The notes beneath the pieces are model-generated. The model had not been told where the DNA came from. It did no database searches and worked only from the letters and a program-made list of their open reading frames with translations. Below are positions 17,552-25,739 of a stretch of DNA of 46,018 nucleotides, one piece after another. Origin of the DNA: Deinococcus sp. (GTDB lineage Bacteria; Deinococcota; Deinococci; Deinococcales; Deinococcaceae); assembly GCA_018260275.1 (NCBI GenBank), contig JAGLBK010000002.1:1-46018 (forward strand), read 5' to 3'. Every line of letters starts with the position of its first letter. Positions within the stretch are counted from its first letter, which is position 1. Made by a program: the position numbers and the translations under genes.

Positions 17552-17557
17552 TAGACT
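17552..17557 (+). promoter_or_regulatory. -10 box of the EamA-family gene
   Basis: TAGACT seven bases before the ATG at 17565; no Shine-Dalgarno between them. Confidence 0.6.
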
Positions 17558-17564
17558 CGTCGGC

Positions 17565-18476
17565 ATGAGTGCCCCCCCTGCCAACCAGCCCATGACCGCC
17601 CGCAGTCTACTGCTGGCGCTGCTGATTACCTTTATCTGGGGCATCAACTTTGTGGTCATCAAATGGTCGGTGCACGACGTTTCGCCGCTGCTGGTCGCGG
17701 CCCTGCGCTTTCTGGTCGCCGCGCTGCCCGCCGTGTTTTTCGTGCCGCGCCCGGCGGTGCCCGCCCGCATTCTGTGGGGCTACGGCGTGACCTCGGGGGT
17801 CATTCAGTTCGGGCTGCTGTACCTCGCCATTCAGCTGGGCATGAGCGCGGGCATGGGCAGCCTGCTGATGCAGACCCAGGCTTTTTTTACGGCGCTGCTG
17901 GCCGCCCGCGTGTTCGGCGAGAAGATCATGCCCTGGCAGGCCGCCGGGATGACGCTGGCCTTCGCGGGCATGGGCCTGATCGGGCTGCTGGCAGGCGGCG
18001 ACGTTCCGGCCTTTCCGCTGCTGCTGACCCTGCTGGCGGCGCTGGGCTGGGCGTGCAGCAACCTGCTGGTGCGGGCTTCGGGCGGGGCCAACGTGTTCAG
18101 TCTGGTGGTCTGGAGCGCCCTCATTCCGCCTATTCCGCTGACCATCCTGGCGGGCCTCACGGCGGGCTGGGGTCCGGTCGTCCACAGCCTGACGCACGGC
18201 AGCTGGCCGCTGTGGGCCGCCGTACTGTTCATGGGCCTGGGGAACACGGTGCTGGGATTCGGCATCTGGGCCACCCTCATTCAGCGCCACGGGGCCTCGA
18301 AGGTCGCGCCGCTGTCGCTGCTGGTGCCGGTCTTCGGGATGATTGCCAGTGCCGTTATTTTCCACGAAGGGTTTCCGGTGGGTAAGGTGCTGGGAGCCCT
18401 GTTGATCGCCGTGGGACTGGTGCTGCACGTCTTCGGAGGCAAATGGTGGGTCAAAAAGTCGCCTGCCCTGGAGTGA
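17565..18476 (+). CDS. EamA-family (DMT) transporter
   Basis: A 303-residue inner-membrane protein with ten predicted membrane helices in two EamA halves. The first half opens LLLALLITFIWGINFVVIKW and the second LLLTLLAALGWACSNLLV, each followed by the usual Pro/Gly-rich helices. The overall pattern resembles E. coli EamA, an exporter of O-acetylserine and cysteine, but the substrate cannot be assigned from sequence. It is a single gene, divergent from the argF operon. Confidence 0.88.
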   Translation: MSAPPANQPMTARSLLLALLITFIWGINFVVIKWSVHDVSPLLVAALRFLVAALPAVFFVPRPAVPARILWGYGVTSGVIQFGLLYLAIQLGMSAGMGSLLMQTQAFFTALLAARVFGEKIMPWQAAGMTLAFAGMGLIGLLAGGDVPAFPLLLTLLAALGWACSNLLVRASGGANVFSLVVWSALIPPIPLTILAGLTAGWGPVVHSLTHGSWPLWAAVLFMGLGNTVLGFGIWATLIQRHGASKVAPLSLLVPVFGMIASAVIFHEGFPVGKVLGALLIAVGLVLHVFGGKWWVKKSPALE

Positions 18477-18785
18477 ATGAACTGAATGAACACCGTCCAC
18501 TTCGCCGCGCAGCTTTGCAAATCCTGCGCGGAAGTAGGGACAATATCCACCAACCCAAGCCACCTTGACCGCCCAAAGCAACCAGGGCCGTCGGGCGCAA
18601 CGCGCACGGGCCAAGGAACCGTCAACGGACCGGACAATCACTACACGCGGCCCATCGGGAAGCGACCACCGGGCCGGGCCAGCCACCGCAAAAAGCAACC
18701 ACATGCACAGCGCAGCGTTGCTCCCCCTGCCCAGCCGGGTAGGGGGCCGGGGGGTGGGGAATATCCCATATTCAGAGAATTAGCG
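18477..18785. other. Intergenic region behind the EamA gene
   Basis: No gene seen. A stem of CCGCGCAG and CTGCGCGG lies at about 18502-18533 and could end EamA transcription, although no T-run follows. The same stretch shares CAGCTTTGCAA with the inner part of family 1 elements, so it may be an old remnant. The rest has no clear structure; 18725-18765 is a G-rich run. Confidence 0.4.
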
Positions 18786-20798
18786 TCACTTCAGCAGCGG
18801 CACATAATCTGGCACGAAATTGCCCCCCTGAGCCTCAGGTTTTTTCTCGTCGATCAGCGTAGGTGTCAGGCCCAGGCCATAAGTCAGGTTGCGCGGCGTT
18901 TCGTCTACCGGTCGGTCGGTGATGACCTCGCCGGGCTGGTACGCCTGGCCGTTCTGGTGCGTAAAAGCCGTGTCGGGCGTGCGAAAGTAGCGGTAGGTAA
19001 AGGGCGTTTCGGGAAAGATGTCCTTGCCGAAGTCGTAGCGCTGGGTAGCGACCACCGAGCGGTAGCGCCGGGCCGTTTCCAGCGCGTCCGGCTGGGTAGG
19101 CACAAACAGTTCGGAGCGAACGGCCCCGTCTGGGTTCAGGTACGCCCCCCGCGCCGTGAATTCACGCATCAGCTTTTGCCGGAGTTGCTGCGCGGCTTTC
19201 ACGCCCGCCGGATTTTTGCCTTTCACTTCCGTGTCCAGTGCGGGCCAGTCGGCACTGTAGCCCCCTTTCTCCGTGATCTGCGCGTTCAGGAAGTGGTCCA
19301 CGCTGGCGGGCATATTGCCGAACAGCGACACGCCGACCACATGGTCGAGGAAGTAACGGTACTCGCCCACGTTCTTGCCCCGGTTGACCGGTTCGGGCGT
19401 GCTGAGGGTGCCGAACGCCGCGCCGTTTTTGGGGGCTTTGTAACCCAAATAATCCATCTCGTGCCAGCCTGCCGCGCCCGACAGTTGCCTCGGCATGGCC
19501 CAGGTGGAATCGATGGTATTGCCTGTGCCAGAGGTAAAAGTGGAGTTCTGGCCGATATCAGACTGGCGCACGTTGCCCGAGTGGCAAGCGGCGCACTGGG
19601 TTAGCTCGCTGGGCGTCTGGGCGCGGAGATTCCCGGTTTTGTCCTCGATCCAACCGCCCAGCAGCCAGCCCACGCCGTTGTCAATCCAGCCCTGCGAACG
19701 ACTGGCGTACACCGGAGCCGACTCTTCCTTGATCGCCAGCCCGAATTCGTCGGGGTGCCACTCGCGGCTCTTGTACATCCACCGAATTTCCTTGACGCGG
19801 TGGGCGCGGGTACCGGGAAAAGGGCTGATGGTTTTATCGGAGCCGTCGGCCTGTAAATCCACGTAATGCAGCGGGTGGGCGAATTCGGTGCCCAGCGGGT
19901 ACTGCCCGCGCACAATCTGAATGCCCGAAGCCGCCCCGACATACGCCGTTTCACCGCTGAGGCGGTCTTGTACGTTACGCTGCACCAGATCAAGGTTGCG
20001 GCTGTAGGTGGCGAGGTCGAACCGGCCCGCCGCATCTTTCATGAAGGGCTGCGGCAGCCGGATGTACACGCCCGAGACACTGCCCGTCTGGGGCGTAAAA
20101 ATGCCGTAGGGCATAAAGTTAATGGCCCGCCAGCCGGTCACCCAGCTGTGCCCATTGTGAAACTGGTCGTCGCGGAACACGCCGCGTGTCTGGGCTGCCG
20201 AGCGCACATAGCCGTCGGCCTGGGCGGGCAGATCGTCGGGCGAGAGCGAGGGGAAAAGTCGGTAAGGCGAGTCGCTGCCGCCGTCCCAGTCCTGCGCCGG
20301 GCCGGGACGCTGGGCGTAAGCGGCCCGCCAGTTGTCCTGGCGAATATACGCCTGCATATCCCACCCGGCGGGGCGCTGGCCTTCGGCGCTAAGCAGCTGC
20401 TGAAGCACTTCGGGGTGCAGTACGTTGTCCCAGGGGTTGACACTGGGATTTTGCACACGCGGGTAGTCGTAGGCCCCGAACGCGTACTCGGCCTGCAAGT
20501 TGCCGATGTTGGGGTTGTCGCCCGCCTGCGGGTTGTTGTTGCCCAGATCGAGTTGGGCGACCCCGTTGGTGTGGCAATACTGGCAGGCGTTCTGGGTGCC
20601 GAAACTGGTTTCCGCGTAACACTGCGCCGGAATGTGGGCGTGCTGGTTGGGAAAGGTAGCCCGGCTGATGAAGTCGCCCCGCAGCGGCGGGCGGGCCGGG
20701 GTATTGCCCTGCGCCTGAACGCCGAACAGTGCCCCCGCCAGCACTGCCGCTAGCGCTGCGCTGCGGAGGAGCTGCCACTGATTTTTCTGTAGAGCCAT
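18786..20798 (-). CDS. Secreted two-haem cytochrome-like protein
   Basis: A 670-residue protein with a Sec signal peptide (SAALAAVLAGALFGVQAQG, about residues 13-31) and two c-type haem motifs, CQYCH (residues 72-76) and CAACH (402-406). The rest has no domain I recognise. The start at 20798 has GGAG eight bases upstream; a longer frame to 20846 would begin inside the terminator hairpin of the preceding gene. It follows the PhoX-like lipoprotein gene by 82 bases on the same strand. It is probably periplasmic or envelope-bound and electron-transferring or peroxidase-like, but function is not known. Confidence 0.75.
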   Translation of the reverse strand: MALQKNQWQLLRSAALAAVLAGALFGVQAQGNTPARPPLRGDFISRATFPNQHAHIPAQCYAETSFGTQNACQYCHTNGVAQLDLGNNNPQAGDNPNIGNLQAEYAFGAYDYPRVQNPSVNPWDNVLHPEVLQQLLSAEGQRPAGWDMQAYIRQDNWRAAYAQRPGPAQDWDGGSDSPYRLFPSLSPDDLPAQADGYVRSAAQTRGVFRDDQFHNGHSWVTGWRAINFMPYGIFTPQTGSVSGVYIRLPQPFMKDAAGRFDLATYSRNLDLVQRNVQDRLSGETAYVGAASGIQIVRGQYPLGTEFAHPLHYVDLQADGSDKTISPFPGTRAHRVKEIRWMYKSREWHPDEFGLAIKEESAPVYASRSQGWIDNGVGWLLGGWIEDKTGNLRAQTPSELTQCAACHSGNVRQSDIGQNSTFTSGTGNTIDSTWAMPRQLSGAAGWHEMDYLGYKAPKNGAAFGTLSTPEPVNRGKNVGEYRYFLDHVVGVSLFGNMPASVDHFLNAQITEKGGYSADWPALDTEVKGKNPAGVKAAQQLRQKLMREFTARGAYLNPDGAVRSELFVPTQPDALETARRYRSVVATQRYDFGKDIFPETPFTYRYFRTPDTAFTHQNGQAYQPGEVITDRPVDETPRNLTYGLGLTPTLIDEKKPEAQGGNFVPDYVPLLK

Positions 20799-20825
20799 AT
20801 GGAATTCTCCGCTGGGTCCAAAAGT

Positions 20826-20868
20826 AAAAAAGGGGGCAGGCGGCACTTCAGGCCACCTGCCCCGCCTA
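20826..20868 (-). terminator. Terminator behind the PhoX-like gene
   Basis: On the minus strand GGGGCAGGTGGC and GCCGCCTGCCCC pair around a short loop and are followed by CTTTTTTAC. It sits between the PhoX-like stop and the start of the two-haem gene, so the second gene is read through or has its own promoter. Confidence 0.82.
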
Positions 20869-20880
20869 TTCGGCTGAGGC

Positions 20881-22776
20881 TTACTTGACGGCAGGCAGGC
20901 CGCGCAGATAGCCGACGCTGTTTTGCAGTTTGTAGTTCAGCACGCCGTATTTGTTGGCGCCCCACTTGGTCTTGGCGAGGGCTTCGAGGCGGTCGATCTG
21001 CTCCTTGGGCTGGCTGGCGAGCCAGTCGCCCTGGTGCTGGTTGTTGCTGGTGATGTAGGCGTAGTTGCCCATACTCTCGACCACGTTGAGGCCGGTGGAT
21101 TCCGAACCCGCCGCCAGCGTCATGATGCGGCTCAGCTTCTTGGTGCTTACGTTGTAGGCCCACAGGTAGTTGTTGACGTGGTTGCCGCTGTCCTCACCGA
21201 TGAACAGGGTCTTCATGGCCTCGGAGTAGTACAGGTTGTCGGTGTTGGCGATGGCGTTCACGTCGGCGGTGTTGCCCTGGGCGTCGGCCTTGTCGAGCAT
21301 ATGCCCCAGCAGTCCCGGCTCGACGTAGGTGCGCGTGGCGACATAGGTGCTGTTGATCGGGTTGCCGCTGGTGTCCTTCTGACCGCCCGAAAGCTCGAAG
21401 GTGTAGGTCGCGCCCGCCTTGTTCTCGGGCAGTTGCACGTCGTCGGCGGGCACGTCTTTCTCGGCCTTCATGCTGGTCTGCACGTAGCTCATGGCGTAGT
21501 ACATCTTCTTGTCGGCGTCATTGAAGGTCACGCCTTCGCCCTTAGTGAACTCGGTGGTAGCTCCCAGGTAGGCGGCGTAACGGCGGGTTTCCAGGAACGC
21601 GGCGGCCTGCTCCATGCCGGGCTTGAGCCTGAGCCAGATGGTCTGGGCACTGCCCGCGCGGGTGGGCTTGAAGCCTTCCTTGGCTTCCAGCGAGTACTCG
21701 AAGATGTCGCCCAGAGTCAGGCCCTTGTCGCGCAGCGCCTTGATCTCATTGTAGGTGCTGTGCCCCAGCCTGATCCAGCTGATGTTGGCCGCGCCGCCGT
21801 TCTGGTCGCTGGTCTGCTGCCATTTGGCGGCGTAGATGGTGCCGCCCGCCTTGGGGTCGTTCTGCTTGTCGCCCACGAACATGAACAGGCCCGAGTACGC
21901 GCCGTCGTCACCGTAGACCGCCGTGCGCCCGTCGTTGGCGAAGCGGGCGATTTCCCAGGTGCCGCGCCCCATCTCGTAGTGCTTGGTCACGTCGTAGCCG
22001 CCGCCGGGCTTGACCGCCACTTCCATCGGGTAGCCGTAGTCGTAGGGGTTGGCCTGCTTCTCGCCCTTGAAGTAGACCTCGTTCATGGCCTTCAGGCCCG
22101 CTTCGGTGGTCTTGTAGGCCTTTTCGCCGGGCACGAAGTACAGATCGTAGTCTTCCTCTCCGCCCAGGTGGGTGTTCCAGGGGGTGGTGCCGCCCGCGCA
22201 GAAGATCCAGCCGCCGCCCACACTGCTGAAGTCCACGCTGGTCTGGTGCTCGACGCTGAACTTGCCGTCCGCGCCCTGCTTGAGTGCGCTCAGGCTCATT
22301 TCCATGGGCATCCGCGAGTACCAGCCCTCGACCTTGTAGGCTTCCTGGCCGTTTGCCAGGATGTTGTCGTATTCCCAGTGGTTGACGAGGTAAGGCTTGC
22401 CGCCCACGTTCAGCAGACTGGTGCCGTCGGCGGTTTCGGCCACCACCGGGTCACCGTTCTTGTCCATGATCGGGTTCATCTTGGCGTCGAAGAGCTGTCC
22501 GGCCTGATAGGTCTTGCCGTTCACCGTGTTGATCTGGTCGGTGTTCTTGAACAGCACGTCGTAGGTCAGCGGAAAATCCTTGGTGCTGCCGTCGGCGTAG
22601 GTCACGGTCGCCACCGACTTGGTGTACGTGCTCAGCAGTTCCTCGTCGCTCTGGGGCGCGGGGGTATTGCTGAATTCCACACTCTTGACGGCCCTGTTCT
22701 GGGCGCTCATGGTCGGCGCACAGGAGGTGACGCCCAGCGTCAGCGCGAGACCCAGGAGCAATAGCGAAGGCTTCAT
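20881..22776 (-). CDS. PhoX-like (DUF839) lipoprotein
   Basis: A 631-residue protein of the PhoX/DUF839 family. The family core is seen as GGGWIFCAGGTTPWNTHLGG, with EEDYDLYFV after it and then a beta-propeller-like series ending in YITSNNQHQGDW. PhoX enzymes are Ca/Fe-dependent alkaline phosphatases; family members also include proteins of unknown activity. The start at 22776 follows GAGAGGG by nine bases. It gives the signal LLLGLALTLGVTSC with a lipobox cysteine, so it is a likely lipoprotein. It precedes the two-haem gene on the same strand. Whether all PhoX metal ligands are kept needs an alignment. Confidence 0.82.
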   Translation of the reverse strand: MKPSLLLLGLALTLGVTSCAPTMSAQNRAVKSVEFSNTPAPQSDEELLSTYTKSVATVTYADGSTKDFPLTYDVLFKNTDQINTVNGKTYQAGQLFDAKMNPIMDKNGDPVVAETADGTSLLNVGGKPYLVNHWEYDNILANGQEAYKVEGWYSRMPMEMSLSALKQGADGKFSVEHQTSVDFSSVGGGWIFCAGGTTPWNTHLGGEEDYDLYFVPGEKAYKTTEAGLKAMNEVYFKGEKQANPYDYGYPMEVAVKPGGGYDVTKHYEMGRGTWEIARFANDGRTAVYGDDGAYSGLFMFVGDKQNDPKAGGTIYAAKWQQTSDQNGGAANISWIRLGHSTYNEIKALRDKGLTLGDIFEYSLEAKEGFKPTRAGSAQTIWLRLKPGMEQAAAFLETRRYAAYLGATTEFTKGEGVTFNDADKKMYYAMSYVQTSMKAEKDVPADDVQLPENKAGATYTFELSGGQKDTSGNPINSTYVATRTYVEPGLLGHMLDKADAQGNTADVNAIANTDNLYYSEAMKTLFIGEDSGNHVNNYLWAYNVSTKKLSRIMTLAAGSESTGLNVVESMGNYAYITSNNQHQGDWLASQPKEQIDRLEALAKTKWGANKYGVLNYKLQNSVGYLRGLPAVK

Positions 22777-22939
22777 ATTTTTCATCCCTCTCACCGTAGA
22801 AACCAATTGTCAGGTGGGCGTCTGCTGCAAACACGAAGAGTTAAACCGGGCATGAAACCGGCTATGAGACTGGCAGGGGAGGGGAAGGCGCAGGCCATTT
22901 TTCCGGCGGCCAGGTTCGCTGAAGGCTGGCTGAACCCGT

Positions 22940-22945
22940 TACCCT
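22940..22945 (+). promoter_or_regulatory. -10 box of the histidinol-phosphatase-like gene
   Basis: TACCCT five bases before the ATG at 22951, with no Shine-Dalgarno, as at other leaderless genes in the window. Confidence 0.5.
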
Positions 22946-22950
22946 GAGGC

Positions 22951-23745
22951 ATGACCGCAAGTCCCCCTTCTCTCAGCGACTCGCACACCCACACACCCCT
23001 GTGCGGCCACGCGACGGGCACGCCGCGCGAGTACGCCCAGGCCGCCCTGGACGCCGGACTCGCGGGTATCTGCTTTACCGACCACATGCCCATGCCGCGC
23101 TGGTACGACGCCCCGTGGCGCATGACGCTGGAGCAGTTGCCGGAGTACATCGAAGAAATTCAGACTGTGCAACAGGAATTTGCTGGGCGCCTGGATGTGA
23201 GATTGGGTTTAGAGGCCGACTTTCACCCCGGCACCGAGCGGTTCATCGAAAAAGTGCTGGGAATGCACGACTGGGACTACGTGATTGGCAGTATTCACTA
23301 CCTGGGTGCGTGGGGCTTCGATAATCCAGAATTTGTAGAAGAGTACGAGGGGCGCGACCTGGGGCAGCTTTACCGCGACTACTACGCGCTGGCCGAAGCT
23401 GCCGCCCGCTCTGGCCTATTCGACAGCATCGGCCATCTGGATTTGCCTAAAAAGTTCGGCCACCGCGACCCGGAAGGGCAGGCCGTCGTGCACGCGCTGG
23501 ACGCCATTGCAGCGGCGGGACTGGCACTGGATTTCAACACGGCGGGCTGGCGCAAGCCGGTGGCTGAGGCGTATCCGGCCCCCAGTCTGGTGCGGGCGGC
23601 GGCTGAGCGCGGCATTCCCTTCGTGCTGGGCAGCGACGCGCATAAGCCGGAGGAAGTGGGCTACCGTTTTGCCGAGGCTGTGCAGCAAATCGGGGAGGCA
23701 GGAGGCAAAATCGTTACTTTCCGGGGGCGCAAAAGCCAGGGCTAA
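22951..23745 (+). CDS. PHP-family phosphoesterase, histidinol-phosphatase-like (HisK/HisJ)
   Basis: A 264-residue PHP-domain protein. Metal-binding motifs are visible: DSHTHTPLCGHATG near the start, the FTDHMP motif (about residue 45), LGLEADFHPG (about 90), VIGSIHYL (about 110), and the late GSDAHKPEEVG (about 230). This is the arrangement of histidinol-phosphate phosphatases of the HisK/HisJ type, so it may do the phosphatase step of histidine synthesis. It lies 44 bases upstream of polX, another PHP gene, which has its own -10 box. Confidence 0.87.
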   Translation: MTASPPSLSDSHTHTPLCGHATGTPREYAQAALDAGLAGICFTDHMPMPRWYDAPWRMTLEQLPEYIEEIQTVQQEFAGRLDVRLGLEADFHPGTERFIEKVLGMHDWDYVIGSIHYLGAWGFDNPEFVEEYEGRDLGQLYRDYYALAEAAARSGLFDSIGHLDLPKKFGHRDPEGQAVVHALDAIAAAGLALDFNTAGWRKPVAEAYPAPSLVRAAAERGIPFVLGSDAHKPEEVGYRFAEAVQQIGEAGGKIVTFRGRKSQG

Positions 23746-23777
23746 ATCGGCAAAAGCCCCCGCCCAGGCCCTCACCC

Positions 23778-23783
23778 TAGACT
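23778..23783 (+). promoter_or_regulatory. -10 box of polX
   Basis: TAGACT six bases before the ATG at 23790. No Shine-Dalgarno. Confidence 0.65.
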
Positions 23784-23789
23784 GTAGAC

Positions 23790-25508
23790 ATGACCCGCCC
23801 CACCTCGGCCCGCCAGCCCACTCGCAAATATCTGGTGCTGACTCTGGAGCGCACCGCCGACCTGCTGGACATCCTGGGCGCGGACGAATTCAAATCCAGG
23901 GCCTACCGTTCGGCAGCCCGCAGTCTGGAGGCGCTGACCCAGGAAACCCCCGAACTGCTGGCAAAGGACTTTGCCGGGATTCCCAAAGTCGGCAAGGGCA
24001 TCGCCGCCGAGCTGAGCGAGTTTGCCCACACCCACACCTTTGCGCCCTACCAGGACGCCGCCGCGCAATTGCCGCCGGGCCTGCTGGAACTGCTGGACGT
24101 GCGCGGGCTGGGGCCGAAGAAAATCCGTGCCCTGTGGCAAGCCGGAATAGATTCGCTGGAACGGCTGCGCGAGGCCGGGGTCAGCGGCGATCTGGCTGCC
24201 CAGAAGGGCTTCGGGGCCAAAAGTGCGGCGACCATTCTGGAAAATGTGGAGTTCATTTTTGAGGCGCGAAAGCGGCAGCTCCTGTCCACAGGCTGGAAGG
24301 TGGCCGAAGAACTGGTGGCGCAACTCACCAATCTGGCCCCCCAGATCTCCGGCGACGTGCGGCGCGGCCTGGAAACGGTGCGGCTGGCGCGGGTCACGGT
24401 AACGGGCAACGCCGACGAAGTCCAAAAGCGGTTGCCGGAGCTGGAGCAGATTGAAGGCAAACCCGTGCTGGCGGGCGAACTGGACGGCGTTCCCATTGAA
24501 GTCGCCTACGCCAGCGCCGAAGCACGCGGCGCACTGGATTTGCTGATGACCGGCAGTCCCGAATACCGCGAGCAGGTGCGGGCCGAAGCCGCAGCGAAGG
24601 GCTACGACCTCACCGGGCGCGGCCTGCTGCGCGGCAGCGAACTGGTGCCGACGCCCACCGAGGAAGATGTTTTCCGCGAACTGGGCCTGACTTTCCGCCC
24701 CCCCGAATACCGCGAACCCGAACACGACGCCCTCTGGCAAACGCTGCCGCCCGCCGCCGAACTGGTCAAAGTCACTGACCTGCGCGGCATGATTCACACC
24801 CATTCCACCTGGTCGGATGGTCAGGCCAGCATCGCTGAAATGGCCGCCGAAGCCGTGCGCCTGGGCCACGAGTACCTGGGCACCGCCGATCACAGCCGCG
24901 CCGCGCATTACGCCAATGGCCTGAGCGTCGAGCGTTTGCAGGCGCAGCTCAAAGAAGTACGCGAGTTGCGGGCGGCGGGCATACCGCTGGTGGCGGGCAG
25001 CGAGGTGGATATCCTCGAAGACGGCTCGCTGGACTACCCTGACGAGGTTTTAGCCGAGCTGGATTACGTGGTCGCCAGCGTTCACAGCGGCTTTACCCTG
25101 GACGCTGCCAGACAGACCGAGCGCCTGATTCGGGCCGCGTCTCACCCGCTGGTCACGGTGCTGGGCCACCCCACCGGGCGGCTGTTGCTGCGGCGTCCGG
25201 GGTACGCCCTCGACATAGACGCTGTGCTGGGCGCGTGCGAGGCGGCTGGAACGGTGGTGGAAATCAACGCCAACCCCGCCCGCCTGGATCTCGACTGGCG
25301 CGACGTGCTGCGCTGGCGCGACCGCATCAAATGGGCCATCAACACCGACGCCCACGTTCCCGGCGGCCTGACCGATACCCGCTACGGCGTGGCGGTGGCG
25401 CGGAAAGCGGGCCTGACTCCGGCCCACGTCGTCAACACGCTGACCCGCGAGGAATTTCTGGCCTTCGTGGCGTGGCAGCGCCAGCAGCGGACGCCGAGCA
25501 GCAGGTGA
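23790..25508 (+). CDS. polX: X-family DNA polymerase with C-terminal PHP domain
   Basis: A 572-residue protein laid out like bacterial PolX. It has an N-terminal 8-kDa-like domain with helix-hairpin-helix segments (IPKVGKGIAAELSEF and VRGLGPKKIRALW, about residues 60-115), a polymerase-fold region (about 160-310) and a C-terminal PHP nuclease domain (about 335-565) with HTHSTWSDG, TADHSRAAHY, EVDILEDG, VASVHSGF, LGHPTGRL and NTDAHVPGG. In the polymerase part the segment that normally holds the catalytic DxD (RRxxETVkDLDyi in Bacillus) reads RRGLETVRLARVTV, and the third Asp region (SVDFR) reads PIEVAY, so the metal-binding aspartates appear lost. The PHP metal ligands look intact. Deinococcus radiodurans PolX is linked to repair and has a structure-modulated nuclease. 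Expect nuclease activity; polymerase activity is doubtful. Confidence 0.93.
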   Translation: MTRPTSARQPTRKYLVLTLERTADLLDILGADEFKSRAYRSAARSLEALTQETPELLAKDFAGIPKVGKGIAAELSEFAHTHTFAPYQDAAAQLPPGLLELLDVRGLGPKKIRALWQAGIDSLERLREAGVSGDLAAQKGFGAKSAATILENVEFIFEARKRQLLSTGWKVAEELVAQLTNLAPQISGDVRRGLETVRLARVTVTGNADEVQKRLPELEQIEGKPVLAGELDGVPIEVAYASAEARGALDLLMTGSPEYREQVRAEAAAKGYDLTGRGLLRGSELVPTPTEEDVFRELGLTFRPPEYREPEHDALWQTLPPAAELVKVTDLRGMIHTHSTWSDGQASIAEMAAEAVRLGHEYLGTADHSRAAHYANGLSVERLQAQLKEVRELRAAGIPLVAGSEVDILEDGSLDYPDEVLAELDYVVASVHSGFTLDAARQTERLIRAASHPLVTVLGHPTGRLLLRRPGYALDIDAVLGACEAAGTVVEINANPARLDLDWRDVLRWRDRIKWAINTDAHVPGGLTDTRYGVAVARKAGLTPAHVVNTLTREEFLAFVAWQRQQRTPSSR

Positions 25509-25564
25509 CGCAAGGCGTTTGTAAGGCCCGGTCCGTTACGCTGCTCCCTGGTTTTCGGTCTTTA

Positions 25565-25738
25565 CCCCTGGAAAGCTTCTGCCTACAGTTGCGCGGCTCT
25601 GGGGGAAGTACCCGAACCCGCTCTGCAAGCAGCTCTACGAGTCCACTTTCGCCCGGAGCCTCTGTTACGTCCTCGCTGTGCTTCACAGCCTTGCGGGTCC
25701 GCTCGGGGCGATATTGTCATCAGCACGCGGCAGGTACT
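25565..25738 (+). repeat. TA-flanked inverted-repeat element, family 1, copy b (diverged)
   Basis: A diverged relative of the copies at 15618 and 30936. It shares CTACAGTTGCGCG, ACCCGAACCCGCTC, GGTCCGCTCGGGGCGAT and the terminal GGCAGGTACT followed by TA. The right edge is exact (TA at 25739-25740); the left edge is placed at the TA at 25563-25564 by position and is less certain. It fills most of the 231-base gap between polX and the GGDEF-EAL gene. Confidence 0.65.
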
Positions 25739-25739
25739 T

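Noticed and set aside
20799..20846. Upstream start for the two-haem protein
   Set aside because: It would begin inside the terminator hairpin of the previous gene and place the signal peptide internally.
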